DNA from: Candidatus Nitrosocosmicus sp.
GTDB taxonomy: Archaea > Thermoproteota > Nitrososphaeria > Nitrososphaerales > Nitrososphaeraceae
NCBI GenBank assembly: GCA_029194465.1
Contig: JARFXS010000013.1
Location: 1-49,741 of the forward strand
Length of the DNA stretch: 49,741 nt
Reading direction: 5' to 3'
Shown: piece by piece, positions 36,235 through 44,587 of the stretch
How the letters are laid out: every line of letters begins with the position of its first letter
Numbering within the stretch: the stretch's first letter is position 1
Made by a program: the position numbers and the translations under genes
Notes under the pieces: model-generated
The model's input: the letters and a program-made list of their open reading frames with translations, nothing else
Databases searched by the model: none
What the model was told of the DNA's origin: nothing

Positions 36235-37047
36235 TTAGTCAATGTTTTTGCCCTTTCTGTCGGACTTTTTTGCAGTTTGGTATATGATATCTTCTCTTTT
36301 GCTATTGCCATAGTCATAACCATAATCATCATTACTACCGCCCAATCTCTTGAGGGCTGTTAGGATTTCTCTCTCTATCTTATCTATTTCTGGGTTTGTA
36401 TTTTTTTCATAGGGGAGATCGGCATGATCAATGTTTTTGGAGTCTACGGATACATTGCTGTCATCCACAAAGTCCGCCGTTGTGTCCTTGGCTGCAGTAT
36501 CATTACGTTTGCTGTTTGTCGATATTTCTGAAAATGAGTCATTATTAGAAAAAGGGTATGACCCTGTGGATATGATCGAGGGTGCTGATTCTGGCTGGGA
36601 AATAGACGAAGTTTCTATTGTTGGTATAGGATTAGTTTCCGAATCTTTTGATTTGATCGCATCTGGCTTTGCAGTCTGTCCTGTTTCTGATATTCTAGCG
36701 TCCCTTGAATTTTGGCCAGATAGAATGGTATCTTTTAACAGACTTTGAGAAACAGATTCCTCATGAGTGGTAACCCCGGTTCGATAAAAAGCCGAAGGAT
36801 CGAGATAAGACCTCGGGTATTTGAATTTATCCTCATTAGCGGAAATTACCAAAACTTGGTTGTATAGGTAGGATAATTTTGATTCTACTCTATCCAATTT
36901 TTCATCTATTTTCTCATTTAAATCAATATTTTTGTACTGAATTTTTCTTATTTTAAGGTAAATAGTCAAAATTATTAATGAAATAACAATTGTTTGAACA
37001 AAAATTGCAACTATCAATAAATCAGAAGTACTTTCAAAACCAAACAT
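36235..37047 (-). CDS. Membrane-anchored protein with IDKIxxxILxxLKRLG tail
   Basis: 270 residues. One N-terminal helix (LLIVAIFVQTIVISLIILTI), a charged helix of about 40 residues likely coiled (KIDEKLDRVESKLSYLYNQV), a long Ser/Asp/Thr-rich disordered middle (about 75-215), and a terminal helix DKIEREILTALKRLGGS. The layout and tail match the protein at 21501-22298. It lies upstream of the cyclase on the same strand (about 130 bp). A role as membrane scaffold is inferred. Confidence 0.6.
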   Translation of the reverse strand: MFGFESTSDLLIVAIFVQTIVISLIILTIYLKIRKIQYKNIDLNEKIDEKLDRVESKLSYLYNQVLVISANEDKFKYPRSYLDPSAFYRTGVTTHEESVSQSLLKDTILSGQNSRDARISETGQTAKPDAIKSKDSETNPIPTIETSSISQPESAPSIISTGSYPFSNNDSFSEISTNSKRNDTAAKDTTADFVDDSNVSVDSKNIDHADLPYEKNTNPEIDKIEREILTALKRLGGSNDDYGYDYGNSKREDIIYQTAKKSDRKGKNID

Positions 37048-37244
37048 TTCAATAAGAGATGGTAAATTTTTTCTCGCTTTTAAGTCTAATTATTCATTTA
37101 ACTGTATGGAAAGGTTAGGATGCGTTGGGTCGATCCAATCCCTAGTGTTTTGTCCTTTTCATTTGCGCAGAGAATGTCATCTTAAAAGAACCTCGAAAGA
37201 GAATGAGAGGGGTGGAAATGGTTGAGAATGAAAGTAGGCAAGAT

Positions 37245-37697
37245 CTATGCATTCCATCGGATTGAATCTGTGTTTCGAATAAGGTATGAAATCCGTTTAA
37301 GGACGCTTTTTGTATCACCTCCACAACCATAATGAGAATAAAAATTGTTTCCAATATAGCAGGATTTGGAGACTTTCTGATCCACTAATTGAACATTCTT
37401 GTATTTTATTAGGCCCAGGTTAATTCCTATCAGGTCCATGATTACTTGTACCAGGCCTTTTCTTGAAGCGTATGCTCTATCTCTTTTCACATACCAAAAC
37501 ATCCTAGTTGGATCTTTGGAATAATTACTAAATACCAATTCTTTTAGTTCGGTAGATCTTTCAATATCAAAGTGTCCCAAAATTTCTATCTTTTTTTTTG
37601 ATAGGTTGTATATGACATTGGCGAATTTGGAGCAAGACGAGCAATAATTATCATAAATTAAAACAGGAAAATGAAACTTCTCGTCCTTATTTTCCAT
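37245..37697 (-). CDS. DCC/DUF393-family thiol-disulfide oxidoreductase-like protein
   Basis: 150 residues. The diagnostic N-terminus is PVLIYDNYCSSCSKFANVIY, the DxxCxxC motif of the DCC family (DUF393), followed by LSKKKIEILGHFD. The expected later helices (RDRAYASRKGLVQVIMDLIG) are present. Two further Cys (SKSCYIGNNFYSHYGCGGD) precede the last helix. DCC proteins are predicted to act as small redox proteins. It is alone on the strand; no partner is visible. Confidence 0.75.
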   Translation of the reverse strand: MENKDEKFHFPVLIYDNYCSSCSKFANVIYNLSKKKIEILGHFDIERSTELKELVFSNYSKDPTRMFWYVKRDRAYASRKGLVQVIMDLIGINLGLIKYKNVQLVDQKVSKSCYIGNNFYSHYGCGGDTKSVLKRISYLIRNTDSIRWNA

Positions 37698-37984
37698 ACA
37701 TAATATTGTCCAAACTCTCTTTTATCTTATTAACAAACAAGAATTAGCTTTCAATACCTTTTTAGAATATCTTTAAAAATACGGTGAATGAGTACTCTAT
37801 CATTCTCATTATTTAGAGAAAAAATTACTATCTTATGAGGAGCAATCGAAACTGTCATAGTATTCGAGACATGACAGAGAGATATAGTGTTAAATAGATA
37901 CGAACAGTTAGGCTATTTCACTATATTACCGTTCAGAGACATAATGAAATCTTAGTGCTATTCATGTTCTGGCTAAGGGCTTAA

Positions 37985-38092
37985 TCAACCGTCATTTCCA
38001 CCGTCATTTCAACCGTCATTTCAACCGTCATTTCAACCGTCATTTCAACCGTCATTTCAACCGTCATTTCAACCGTCATTTCAACCGTCATC
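37985..38092. repeat. 12-bp tandem repeat, nine copies
   Basis: The unit caaccgtcattt occurs nine times in a row; the second copy has ccaccgtcattt and the last ends tcatct. Copies are otherwise exact. The array lies 77 bp upstream of the HTH pseudogene and about 290 bp after the DCC gene's start. Nothing similar is seen elsewhere in the window. It is not coding in a useful frame. Confidence 0.95.
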
Positions 38093-38168
38093 TCGATTGA
38101 CCATACTATTGGGACGAATTGGACTTGATTTTTTTTATATAAACTTTTGTATATTTATTATAAACATC

Positions 38169-38721
38169 ATGGTTAAAATTCCAAAAACAATAAAGGACGA
38201 AGTAATACGACAATGGATAGATGGTGTTCCGGGACCAGATTGCTAAAAATAACCACATTGCATACGGTTCTGTTTACAACATAGTCCAAGAGACAAGGCA
38301 AGGAGACATTCCCGATATTGATCTACTCAGGCAATTATCTTTATCACTTAAGAGAGATGGTTGGGAGCCATCGCAGTTCGCTCGTTCTATGCGGCTAAAC
38401 AAGTTACTAGACAATTTAGACATGTCTGAAGAACAAATTGAAGATTTCTTGGAACAATTAAGCGTCTTCTTTCACATGAATGATGTTGAAGACATCCAGA
38501 ATTTTTTGTTTCAATTTGAGTCAGTATCGGATTTTGTTAAGAATCTTGGTGTTTCTATTTATGATATTGAAGAATATATCGCTAATAAACAGGCCGAATT
38601 ATATTCGCTAAACCATGAGTTAGGTCAAATCAAAGAGCAGATAGATAAGAAGAGATGTTATTTCGTCGAGCTTATAAGGTATTGTGCGATTTATGGCGGT
38701 GCACATGTGTATAGAAATTGA
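38169..38721 (+). pseudogene. HTH-domain protein of Nitrososphaeria type, one frameshift
   Basis: The ATG at 38169 gives MVKIPKTIKDEVIRQWIDGV and then stops in frame near 38247. The next frame continues DQIAKNNHIAYGSVYNIVQE then IPDIDLLRQLSLSLKRDGWE. The start of this is a helix-turn-helix that is common among mobile-element-linked proteins of this group. The rest (about 130 residues) is charged helix. One or two bases are wrong near 38233 (tgttccggga). The tail ends with an atypical YCAIYGGAHVYRN. Read as a broken regulator. Confidence 0.7.
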
Positions 38722-38996
38722 AGCTCGAGCCAAGTCTGGTCTTGTCATATTTCGATTGTAGTTTGGATTTTTAGAATTAGTTTCTGATGAACTGATCCAA
38801 ACAATTATATCTATAAATTTTCTAAGATTCAAAGCCTAATCCTCAATGCCTTATCATGACTTGCAATTTCAATTTTAGGCTTACACGATCGTCTGGAATG
38901 TTCTTACCTTTTACAGTTTTGATAAAGCACTTAAAAATGATGTATATGCTGCTAATAAACAAGAGAGTATCTGAATATTAGAAGAAAATATTTAAA

Positions 38997-39967
38997 TTGA
39001 AAAAACATTTCAGGGTTAATGTGTGGAAGATTTTAATTCCAAAAAAAATCGCATATGGCGAAAATGCCGCAAAGGAATTTGATTACCCTGAAAATGCATT
39101 GATAATAACAACTACAGAAAGCAAAATTTATGAAAAATGGATAGAGTATATGGGAATAAAAAATTATCACGTTTATGATAAAGTCACTCCTGATCCAGCT
39201 ATTGAAACCATTGAGACCATAAAAAATGAATTTGATGGAAAAAATATTTCTTGTTATATAGGGTTGGGCGGTGGTAGCTCACTAGATGTGTGCAAATATC
39301 TGAGCAAAATGACTGGGATTCCAAAAATTTTGATACCTACTACGTTTGGAACTGGTGCTGAAATGACAACTTATGCTGTAGTTAGTTTTGACCATAAAGA
39401 AACTACTGCAGGATGAGCTTTCTTGGCTGATGCTGCTATTGTCGATCCGTATTTTTGCCCGGAACTCCGTTTAATATTATGCGAAATTCCGCATGTGACG
39501 CTGCAGCACAAGCTTCTGAAGGATATGACAGCAAGTTGGCCAATCCTTTAACAAAACTATTCTGTAAAGAGGCCTTTGATATTCTTGAAGATGCTATTAT
39601 CAACGATAAACCTGATTTATTACCATATGGTGCAATGCTTTCAGGAATAGGCTTTGGCAACTCATCAACTACTCTAGGGCATGCATTATCTTATGTCTTT
39701 TCTAACGAGGGTGTACCACATGGATATTCATTATCTTCATGCACTACTGTTGCCCACAAGTTCAACAATTCTGTTTATTATGATAGATTCAAGAAAATAT
39801 GCCAGAAATTAAAATTTGAGCCCTTAAAACTGAATCAACCTCTTGATGCAGCAGCAGATGTTATCATGCCTGATAGAGGGCATTTAGATAACAATCCGAT
39901 AGAAGTTTCAAAACAGGACATTGCCAAATGTCTAGATGAGATTGTAAATAGTAATCCACTTGCTTAA
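38997..39967 (+). pseudogene. Iron-containing alcohol dehydrogenase, broken
   Basis: Fe-ADH signatures: IAYGENAAKEF near the start, IGLGGGSSLDVCKYLSKMTG (NAD-binding), PKILIPTTFGTGAEMTTYAV, MRNSACDAAAQASEGYDSKL, FGNSSTTLGHALSYVFSNEG with VPHGYS (metal ligands). An in-frame TGA at 39414 and a frame change near 39452 break it in the middle. Length if repaired is about 323 residues. In ammonia oxidisers an Fe-ADH (in Nitrosopumilus, Nmar_1110) reduces malonic semialdehyde in the 3HP/4HB cycle. Whether this is a spare copy of that gene is not known; a working copy would be expected elsewhere. Confidence 0.8.
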
Positions 39968-40035
39968 AAACTCTATTTTTTTGTTTTTGCTAGGAAAAAC
40001 TATAAATTCATATTAATTATTTATCAAGTTATCTT

Positions 40036-40641
40036 ATGACTACCATTAATAAGAGTATGGATATTGCTGCTCCATTGAGCGAAGTTTTCACTTATTTTGC
40101 AAGACCCGAACATATGGCAGATCAATTTCCAGAAAATATGGGTCTAAATGTAATTCCTTTAGAAGTTAAAAACGGATTTGGAGTAGGTACAATTTTTAGA
40201 ATTAGCGGTGATTTTGATGGCAAGAAATTAGAATGGGATTGTGAAACCATTGATTACATTCCACATAAAAAAATCGTTGCAAAAATGATTGAAGGACCAT
40301 TTAAACATTGGCAAATTACTGTTGATTTTGATGAATTAGAAGAGAAAAAAACTAGGACAACATTAACAGTAGTTTATGATATGCCCATGGGACCTCTTGG
40401 AGGCTTGATCGATAAAGTCAAGCTAAAGAAAATAGCTGAAAGAGGAATGGAAAATGGTTTATATAGAGTCAAAGCTTTGTTGGAGGGAACAGGCTCAATT
40501 CCAGTCTATATAACTCTAGAAGCCTATAGAAAGGTCTTAAAAGAGAAAGAGAGGCTAAAATGCTCAGTTTCTGAGGCAATTGTTGATATCATCAATCAGA
40601 ATGAACAACACGCTACAGCCACAGCCAAACCAATACCATAA
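40036..40641 (+). CDS. SRPBCC (START-like) protein with RHH-like tail
   Basis: 201 residues. Residues 1-150 form the SRPBCC ligand-binding domain: MTTINKSMDIAAPLSEVFTY, FARPEHMADQFPENM, GVGTIFRISGDFDGKKLEWD, TTLTVVYDMPMGPLGGLID. The tail, about 153-190, reads SIPVYITLEAYRKVLKEKER then LKCSVSEAIVDIINQ, which fits a ribbon-helix-helix (VapB-like) pattern: a strand, then two helices with SxSEAI. So a lipid-binding or cyclase-like module may be joined to a DNA-binding one. No partner toxin is seen. It lies just upstream of the tRNA at 40724. Confidence 0.75.
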   Translation: MTTINKSMDIAAPLSEVFTYFARPEHMADQFPENMGLNVIPLEVKNGFGVGTIFRISGDFDGKKLEWDCETIDYIPHKKIVAKMIEGPFKHWQITVDFDELEEKKTRTTLTVVYDMPMGPLGGLIDKVKLKKIAERGMENGLYRVKALLEGTGSIPVYITLEAYRKVLKEKERLKCSVSEAIVDIINQNEQHATATAKPIP

Positions 40642-40688
40642 TTTTTGAATCAATTACATAATAAGCAGAGACAATCTGCTTGGTTTAG

Positions 40689-40694
40689 TTTAAA
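40689..40694 (+). promoter_or_regulatory. TATA-like box of tRNA-Lys
   Basis: The TTTAAA in gtttagtttaaatagtg lies about 30-35 bases before the tRNA's first base. This is the expected place for an archaeal box A when transcription starts a few bases upstream of the tRNA. No purine-rich BRE is clear. Assigned from position only. Confidence 0.4.
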
Positions 40695-40723
40695 TAGTGT
40701 TCAGCTGATTTCATTTAAACGTA

Positions 40724-40812
40724 GGGTTCGTAGCTCAGCCAGGTAGAGCGTCTGGCTCTTAACCAGATCGAAAGAGGTTAAAATGTCGTGGGTCCGAATC
40801 CCACCGAACCTG
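40724..40812 (+). tRNA. tRNA-Lys(CTT) with about 15 extra bases in the variable region
   Basis: Acceptor gggttcg pairs with cgaacct (last pair G-U). D arm gctc...gagc. Anticodon arm tctgg-ctcttaa-ccaga gives anticodon CTT. T arm gtggg-tccgaat-cccac. Between anticodon arm and T arm are 20 bases (40768-40787) instead of 5. Removing about 40769-40783 leaves a normal ttgtc. The insert may be a non-canonical intron or an extended variable arm. I could not draw a convincing canonical bulge-helix-bulge at the obvious cut points, and ttaacc/ggttaa can pair across it. No CCA is encoded. It is the attachment site of the element that follows. Confidence 0.85.
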
Positions 40813-40872
40813 TGCATAGTATACGGGTCTATATACTAGTTATTTCTTATTATATTTCTTCGTCATATAACA

Positions 40873-42210
40873 ATGAATATTGCCTATAATCGTAATGAAG
40901 AGGTCTTGGATATTCCAGTCAAATTAGAGACCACGCTAAACAATATTCAATTATTAGATAATAAGAATAATTCCAAATTAGTCTATAATTTTATTTATAT
41001 TTGAGATCCGTTAATACATCCGGGAAAGTTATCAAAATCAGAATATCAAAGCCTTAATTAATATGGCGAAATTCTTTGGAAAAAAGTTTAGAATTTATCC
41101 AAATATCTAAAAAAGGAAGAGATACTCTCATTTTTAATACTAAAATAAAAAATAAGAAGAGGATCTGATGGGAAATGGATGAGAACTTGAATGACTACCT
41201 ACAACGAATAAAGTATTTTTTAGGTGGTTTTATAATGAAAAATTAAGGCAGAAAAGAAATGAAAGGCCATTAGATCCTTCAGACTGGGTAACTCCATCTT
41301 TTCTGAAAATCAAAGAAAAGAAGAGTAAAAGAATTAGTCCATATCTTGAATCTGAATTATGGGATAAAGATGACTTTCAAACAATAATAAAATATGAACC
41401 ATTAAAGAGAAATAAGGCTGCATTATCATTACTTTGGGACCTGGACGCCCGACCTCATGAAATTTCAGGTCTCAAAATAAAACATGTAAAATTAAAGCAA
41501 AAATATGGTGAAGGCGAAATTCCCTTCGAATCAAAGACTGGGACTGGACCTATTCTACTAACCTTCTCTTTCCCTTATGTAAGAGATTGGCTTAACGAAC
41601 ATCCTTTTAAAAACGAACCAAATGCAAGTATAATTTGTAATCAGATAACAGGTGCTCCCATACATGCTGATACCCTAAATAACATCATGAAACATCTAAA
41701 AGAAAGAATTCAAAGACTAATTGAGACGAACCAGATAACAGATGAAGAGGAAAAAGAAAGATTGACTTATTTGCTTAATGTAAAAAAGTGGAATCCTTAT
41801 TGTATAAGACATTCTGCCATAACCTCAGACTCGGATTATCTACCAGAATATGCTTTAAAAAAGAAGGTAAGGTGGTCAATGAATTCAAAACAAGGATCTA
41901 GATATATCAAAAGAAGAATGGGTAATGAACTAAAAAATAAGATATTGGAATACAATGGAATAATTACAGAAGAAATAATAAAAAAAGAAACCCATGCAGT
42001 CGATATGCCCACGATGTGATTTATCAAATGTATTAGAGAACAAATACTGTTCTAAATGTCTCTATCCACTAAAACCAGAAGCATTTTGATGAAATTTATA
42101 AAGAAATGGATACTGTCTTGCAAAATTTAGTCAAAGCATTTTCTTCAGTTGATGAACAAGGAAAACAGATCATAGCAAGACAGCTAATTCAATCAGGTAA
42201 CTTTGACTAG
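40873..42210 (+). pseudogene. Tyrosine-type integrase with C-terminal zinc ribbon, decayed
   Basis: N-terminal segments lie in several frames (MNIAYNRNEEVLDI; QNIKALINMAKFFGKKFRIY; RIKYFFRWFYNEKLRQKRN). The catalytic part, from about 41240, is in one long frame: ALLWDLDARPHEISGLKIKH (first Arg), then WNPYCIRHSAITSDSDYLPE (the RH pair), and KQGSRYIKRRMG, probably with the Tyr. After a further shift the tail gives CPRCDLSNVLENKYCSKCLY, a zinc ribbon, and FDEIYKEMDTVLQ to a TAG at 42208-42210. At least four indels or stops. It fits Nitrososphaera XerD-like integrases. The broken state means it cannot excise the element now without help. Confidence 0.85.
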
Positions 42211-42223
42211 AATTTTGTCGAAA

Positions 42224-42928
42224 TCAAAAACCAAATACATGATTTATTTCATTCACAAAATCATACGGCTTCAATCCTACTTTATCTAACATATCGTGTT
42301 CTATATCGTACAAATATGATATTAAGCGGTTACACTTTTGACATTTTACAATCATCGTGATTTTATTTGAATGGAGATTGTTGATCTTTACTCTTTCCCA
42401 TTCATTTCTTATTTGATAGTCAAAAATCCTTTCTCTTTCTATTTGCGCGTATAATCCCTTGTCAAATACATCGGCATCACTGAAACGCTCCTTATGGTTA
42501 TGGGCAAATTGAAAAGATTTAGTCATGTGAGTATCGTTTTTTAAATACTCCCACATATCTTTGTCAATTTGAGATTCTATATCCGATTTAAAACAGATTT
42601 TGATCATCTGTCTACTTGCTTCAATATTTTTTAGTTCTATGTTCAATATTTTTTTGTCCAATTCGTCTTGTGGTTCTTTTGAAAAGAATGGTGTCTTAAA
42701 ATTACTTAGTGTCTCATAGAATGACAATTTAAACTCATTATCATGATTTATTTTTTTAAAAAAGATATTATTCATTGTATATCTTAAATCATGAAAATTT
42801 ATCAAGAATCCATAGGAATGTCTGGACATATAATAGAAAAAGTAATCGAGAATATCATCATATTTGTCTATACATTTATGCAAAAGAGACTCTAGAAAAT
42901 ACAACTTCTGTAATGAAAATGTATTCAA
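42224..42928 (-). CDS. Element-borne hypothetical protein
   Basis: 234 residues. No signal peptide. Mostly charged and aromatic helix, with KCQKCNRLISYLYD near the C-terminus (a single CxxC). The protein ends DFVNEINHVFGF. I do not recognise it. Its frame is intact while its neighbour, the integrase, is broken. Minus strand, convergent with integrase. Confidence 0.5.
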   Translation of the reverse strand: MNTFSLQKLYFLESLLHKCIDKYDDILDYFFYYMSRHSYGFLINFHDLRYTMNNIFFKKINHDNEFKLSFYETLSNFKTPFFSKEPQDELDKKILNIELKNIEASRQMIKICFKSDIESQIDKDMWEYLKNDTHMTKSFQFAHNHKERFSDADVFDKGLYAQIERERIFDYQIRNEWERVKINNLHSNKITMIVKCQKCNRLISYLYDIEHDMLDKVGLKPYDFVNEINHVFGF

Positions 42929-42953
42929 AAAAAGGGGTTAATAAAAGTAATAA

Positions 42954-43553
42954 TTATCGTTTTTTATAATTGGGCGGTAGAGCGGTAAGATATTCCTTTA
43001 ACGTTAGGAGCAACAATTTCTTATACCTGTCTGAATTCTTGTCACAATTTTGCAGCTCTAAAGTTAATGCAACTAATCTGCCCGCTCTTGTAACATGATA
43101 TAAAAACGTTTTAAGATCTTCATTTCTTTGAGAACTAACCCTGTTTTCATCAATGTCGAATAATCCCAATTTCACGAGTTTTTCTAGCCTGCGACCAACT
43201 TTACCTTTTATCTTTATTGGTCTCTTCGCAAAAGCAATCCGTTCTTTTTCATACTCCTTTTTATAACCTTCTTGTAAATCCTTGTTAGTGTCAAATAACC
43301 ACTTGCATAATGGCCAAATCCTAAAGGAAACAATAATCGGTATGCCATCCATATCATCCTTTTCAATTTCTGGGTTGTATTGGTCCTTATAATCTGACAG
43401 AATGAAACGTATAATATCGCGATAAAGATTGATTTCTTTCTCATATCCCTTTCCATCATCGTCATCAGACCCCCGTTTTTTGACATTAGTATACAGAATA
43501 TCTTCAATAGTGATGTTTTTTATAGTTAATCCATTAGTATATGATAGTGACAT
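42954..43553 (-). CDS. Element-borne protein with winged-helix-like C-terminal half
   Basis: 199 residues. The C-terminal half reads IKIKGKVGRRLEKLVKLGLF DIDENRV, a helix-turn-helix-wing look, then FLYHVTRAGRLVALTLELQ. The N-terminal half is charged with YRDIIRFILSDYKDQYNPEI and IIVSFRIWPLCKWLFD. A regulator of element genes is likely but not certain. It lies 25 bp upstream of the hypothetical gene at 42224 on the same strand, so the two are probably an operon, and it diverges from the AbrB-like gene. Confidence 0.55.
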   Translation of the reverse strand: MSLSYTNGLTIKNITIEDILYTNVKKRGSDDDDGKGYEKEINLYRDIIRFILSDYKDQYNPEIEKDDMDGIPIIVSFRIWPLCKWLFDTNKDLQEGYKKEYEKERIAFAKRPIKIKGKVGRRLEKLVKLGLFDIDENRVSSQRNEDLKTFLYHVTRAGRLVALTLELQNCDKNSDRYKKLLLLTLKEYLTALPPNYKKR

Positions 43554-43618
43554 AGAGGTAATACTATCATGATAATAATAGTATCCGACTAATAACAGTA
43601 TGTATTGTATATAATATA

Positions 43619-43780
43619 ATGAAAGGATATATTCACAGAATCAATGGGATCCTAGGTAAAACATCACTAACCGTTGTTTTACCTAAAGACTTCCTAAAAG
43701 AGCTTCAAATGCAAAAGGGAGATTTTGTCAAGATCAACAAGGACAATGACAAGATCGTTATCGAAAAATTAGAGGTGTAA
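43619..43780 (+). CDS. SpoVT/AbrB-like DNA-binding protein
   Basis: 53 residues from the ATG at 43619. The AbrB core is GKTSLTVVLPKDFLKELQMQ then KGDFVKINKDNDKIVIEKL, one swapped-hairpin unit. Such small proteins act as dimeric transition-type regulators or as antitoxins. It lies 4 bp upstream of the next gene (ATG 43785). The AT-rich tgtatataatataatgaaa before the start resembles a promoter with little leader. The divergent winged-helix gene starts 66 bp away. Confidence 0.75.
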   Translation: MKGYIHRINGILGKTSLTVVLPKDFLKELQMQKGDFVKINKDNDKIVIEKLEV

Positions 43781-43784
43781 AAAA

Positions 43785-44000
43785 ATGGACAAAGAAAAAG
43801 AATTTCCTAATTTAATAAATGAAAAAGATGAAATTAAACTTTACGAAGAGGAAAGCAGACATATAAAGAGTCCTAGCGCATTGGATTTATCAGTTACTCA
43901 ATGTCCGATAGCTTGCAATAATTGTAAAACGGTTTATTCAAACAAATCAACGGGATTTAAAATAACATGTTATTGTAAATGCCATGAATTAGAAAAATAA
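43785..44000 (+). CDS. 71-residue protein with Cys-rich tail
   Basis: The first 40 residues are acidic and likely disordered. The tail holds TQCPIACNNCKTVYSNKST and FKITCYCKCHELEK: CxxxCxxC then CxCxCH. This is the same closing CxCxCH as in the chromosomal gene at 26372-26557. Four bases separate it from the AbrB-like gene, so they are cotranscribed. Metal binding is likely; function unknown. Confidence 0.6.
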   Translation: MDKEKEFPNLINEKDEIKLYEEESRHIKSPSALDLSVTQCPIACNNCKTVYSNKSTGFKITCYCKCHELEK

Positions 44001-44134
44001 AGAAGATTTGAAAATGACTTTTCCAACAAATAATAACCAATTAAAAGGTAATAAATCTTCTGATCACTATGATAGTTCCAAACATGATACTAACCGTAAT
44101 AGCACATCTATAATTTTTTGAAGTAACAGAAAAT

Positions 44135-44362
44135 ATGTCTAAAATAGGACTAGAAGAATTTGTTTTCAATAGAAAAATTTTTCAATTTCGTTTTGGTAGA
44201 CGGAATCTTTGTATTATACCTTTTACACATAACAAAACAACATTAAAAAAACTTTGTAAACTTATTAAAGATAAACTTTTAAAAAAATGGAATATTCTGA
44301 ATATCCTGTTGATAATCCACAGACATTGGAAGCAGCTCTATCTGATATTGAAAATCAGATAA
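44135..44362 (+). CDS. Possible small element protein
   Basis: 75 codons. The first part (MSKIGLEEFVFNRKIFQFRF then LCIIPFTHNKTT) looks protein-like and basic; the last 25 codons overlap the start of the replication ATPase gene in another frame and are less convincing. I do not recognise it. A still shorter frame of 35 codons at 44014-44121 lies between it and the zinc protein and may also be real; neither is well supported. Confidence 0.3.
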   Translation: MSKIGLEEFVFNRKIFQFRFGRRNLCIIPFTHNKTTLKKLCKLIKDKLLKKWNILNILLIIHRHWKQLYLILKIR

Positions 44363-44587
44363 TAGAAAAAAGGATGAAATATTCCTAAATTCTAGTAATC
44401 AAGAACAAGATGATAAAAACGATCCCAATAAAGAATTTAAGATCGAGTTTCAGAAGGAGGTATCTATTATACGCAATCATTTTAGAGAGCTTCCGATCCT
44501 TATAAAGAATGGCAACTAAAAGTACAAGAGAAATACCGAGATCTAGAAAAGATATTTAAAAAGCATTATCCGGAGGCCTGGATATTC
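44287..44587 (+). pseudogene. N-terminal fragments of the replication ATPase
   Basis: The ATG at 44287 opens MEYSEYPVDNPQTLEAALSD IENQIIEKR, then shifts near 44385 to FLNSSNQEQDDKNDPNKEF, KIEFQKEVSIIRNHFREL, and shifts again near 44492 to DPYKEWQLKVQEKYRDLEKI, which runs straight into the open frame at 44588 (HYPEAWIFMEFCL). So the ATPase was originally about 100 residues longer at its N-terminus, and two indels now cut it off. Confidence 0.6.

Noticed and set aside
37985..38092. CRISPR array from the 12-bp repeats
   Set aside because: Repeats are only 12 bp and directly abutting, with no unique spacers and no cas genes nearby.
39414..39416. In-frame TGA in the Fe-ADH as a selenocysteine or recoding site
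   Set aside because: No SECIS-like element, the residue is not at a catalytic Cys position, and a frame shift follows within 40 bp, so decay is simpler.
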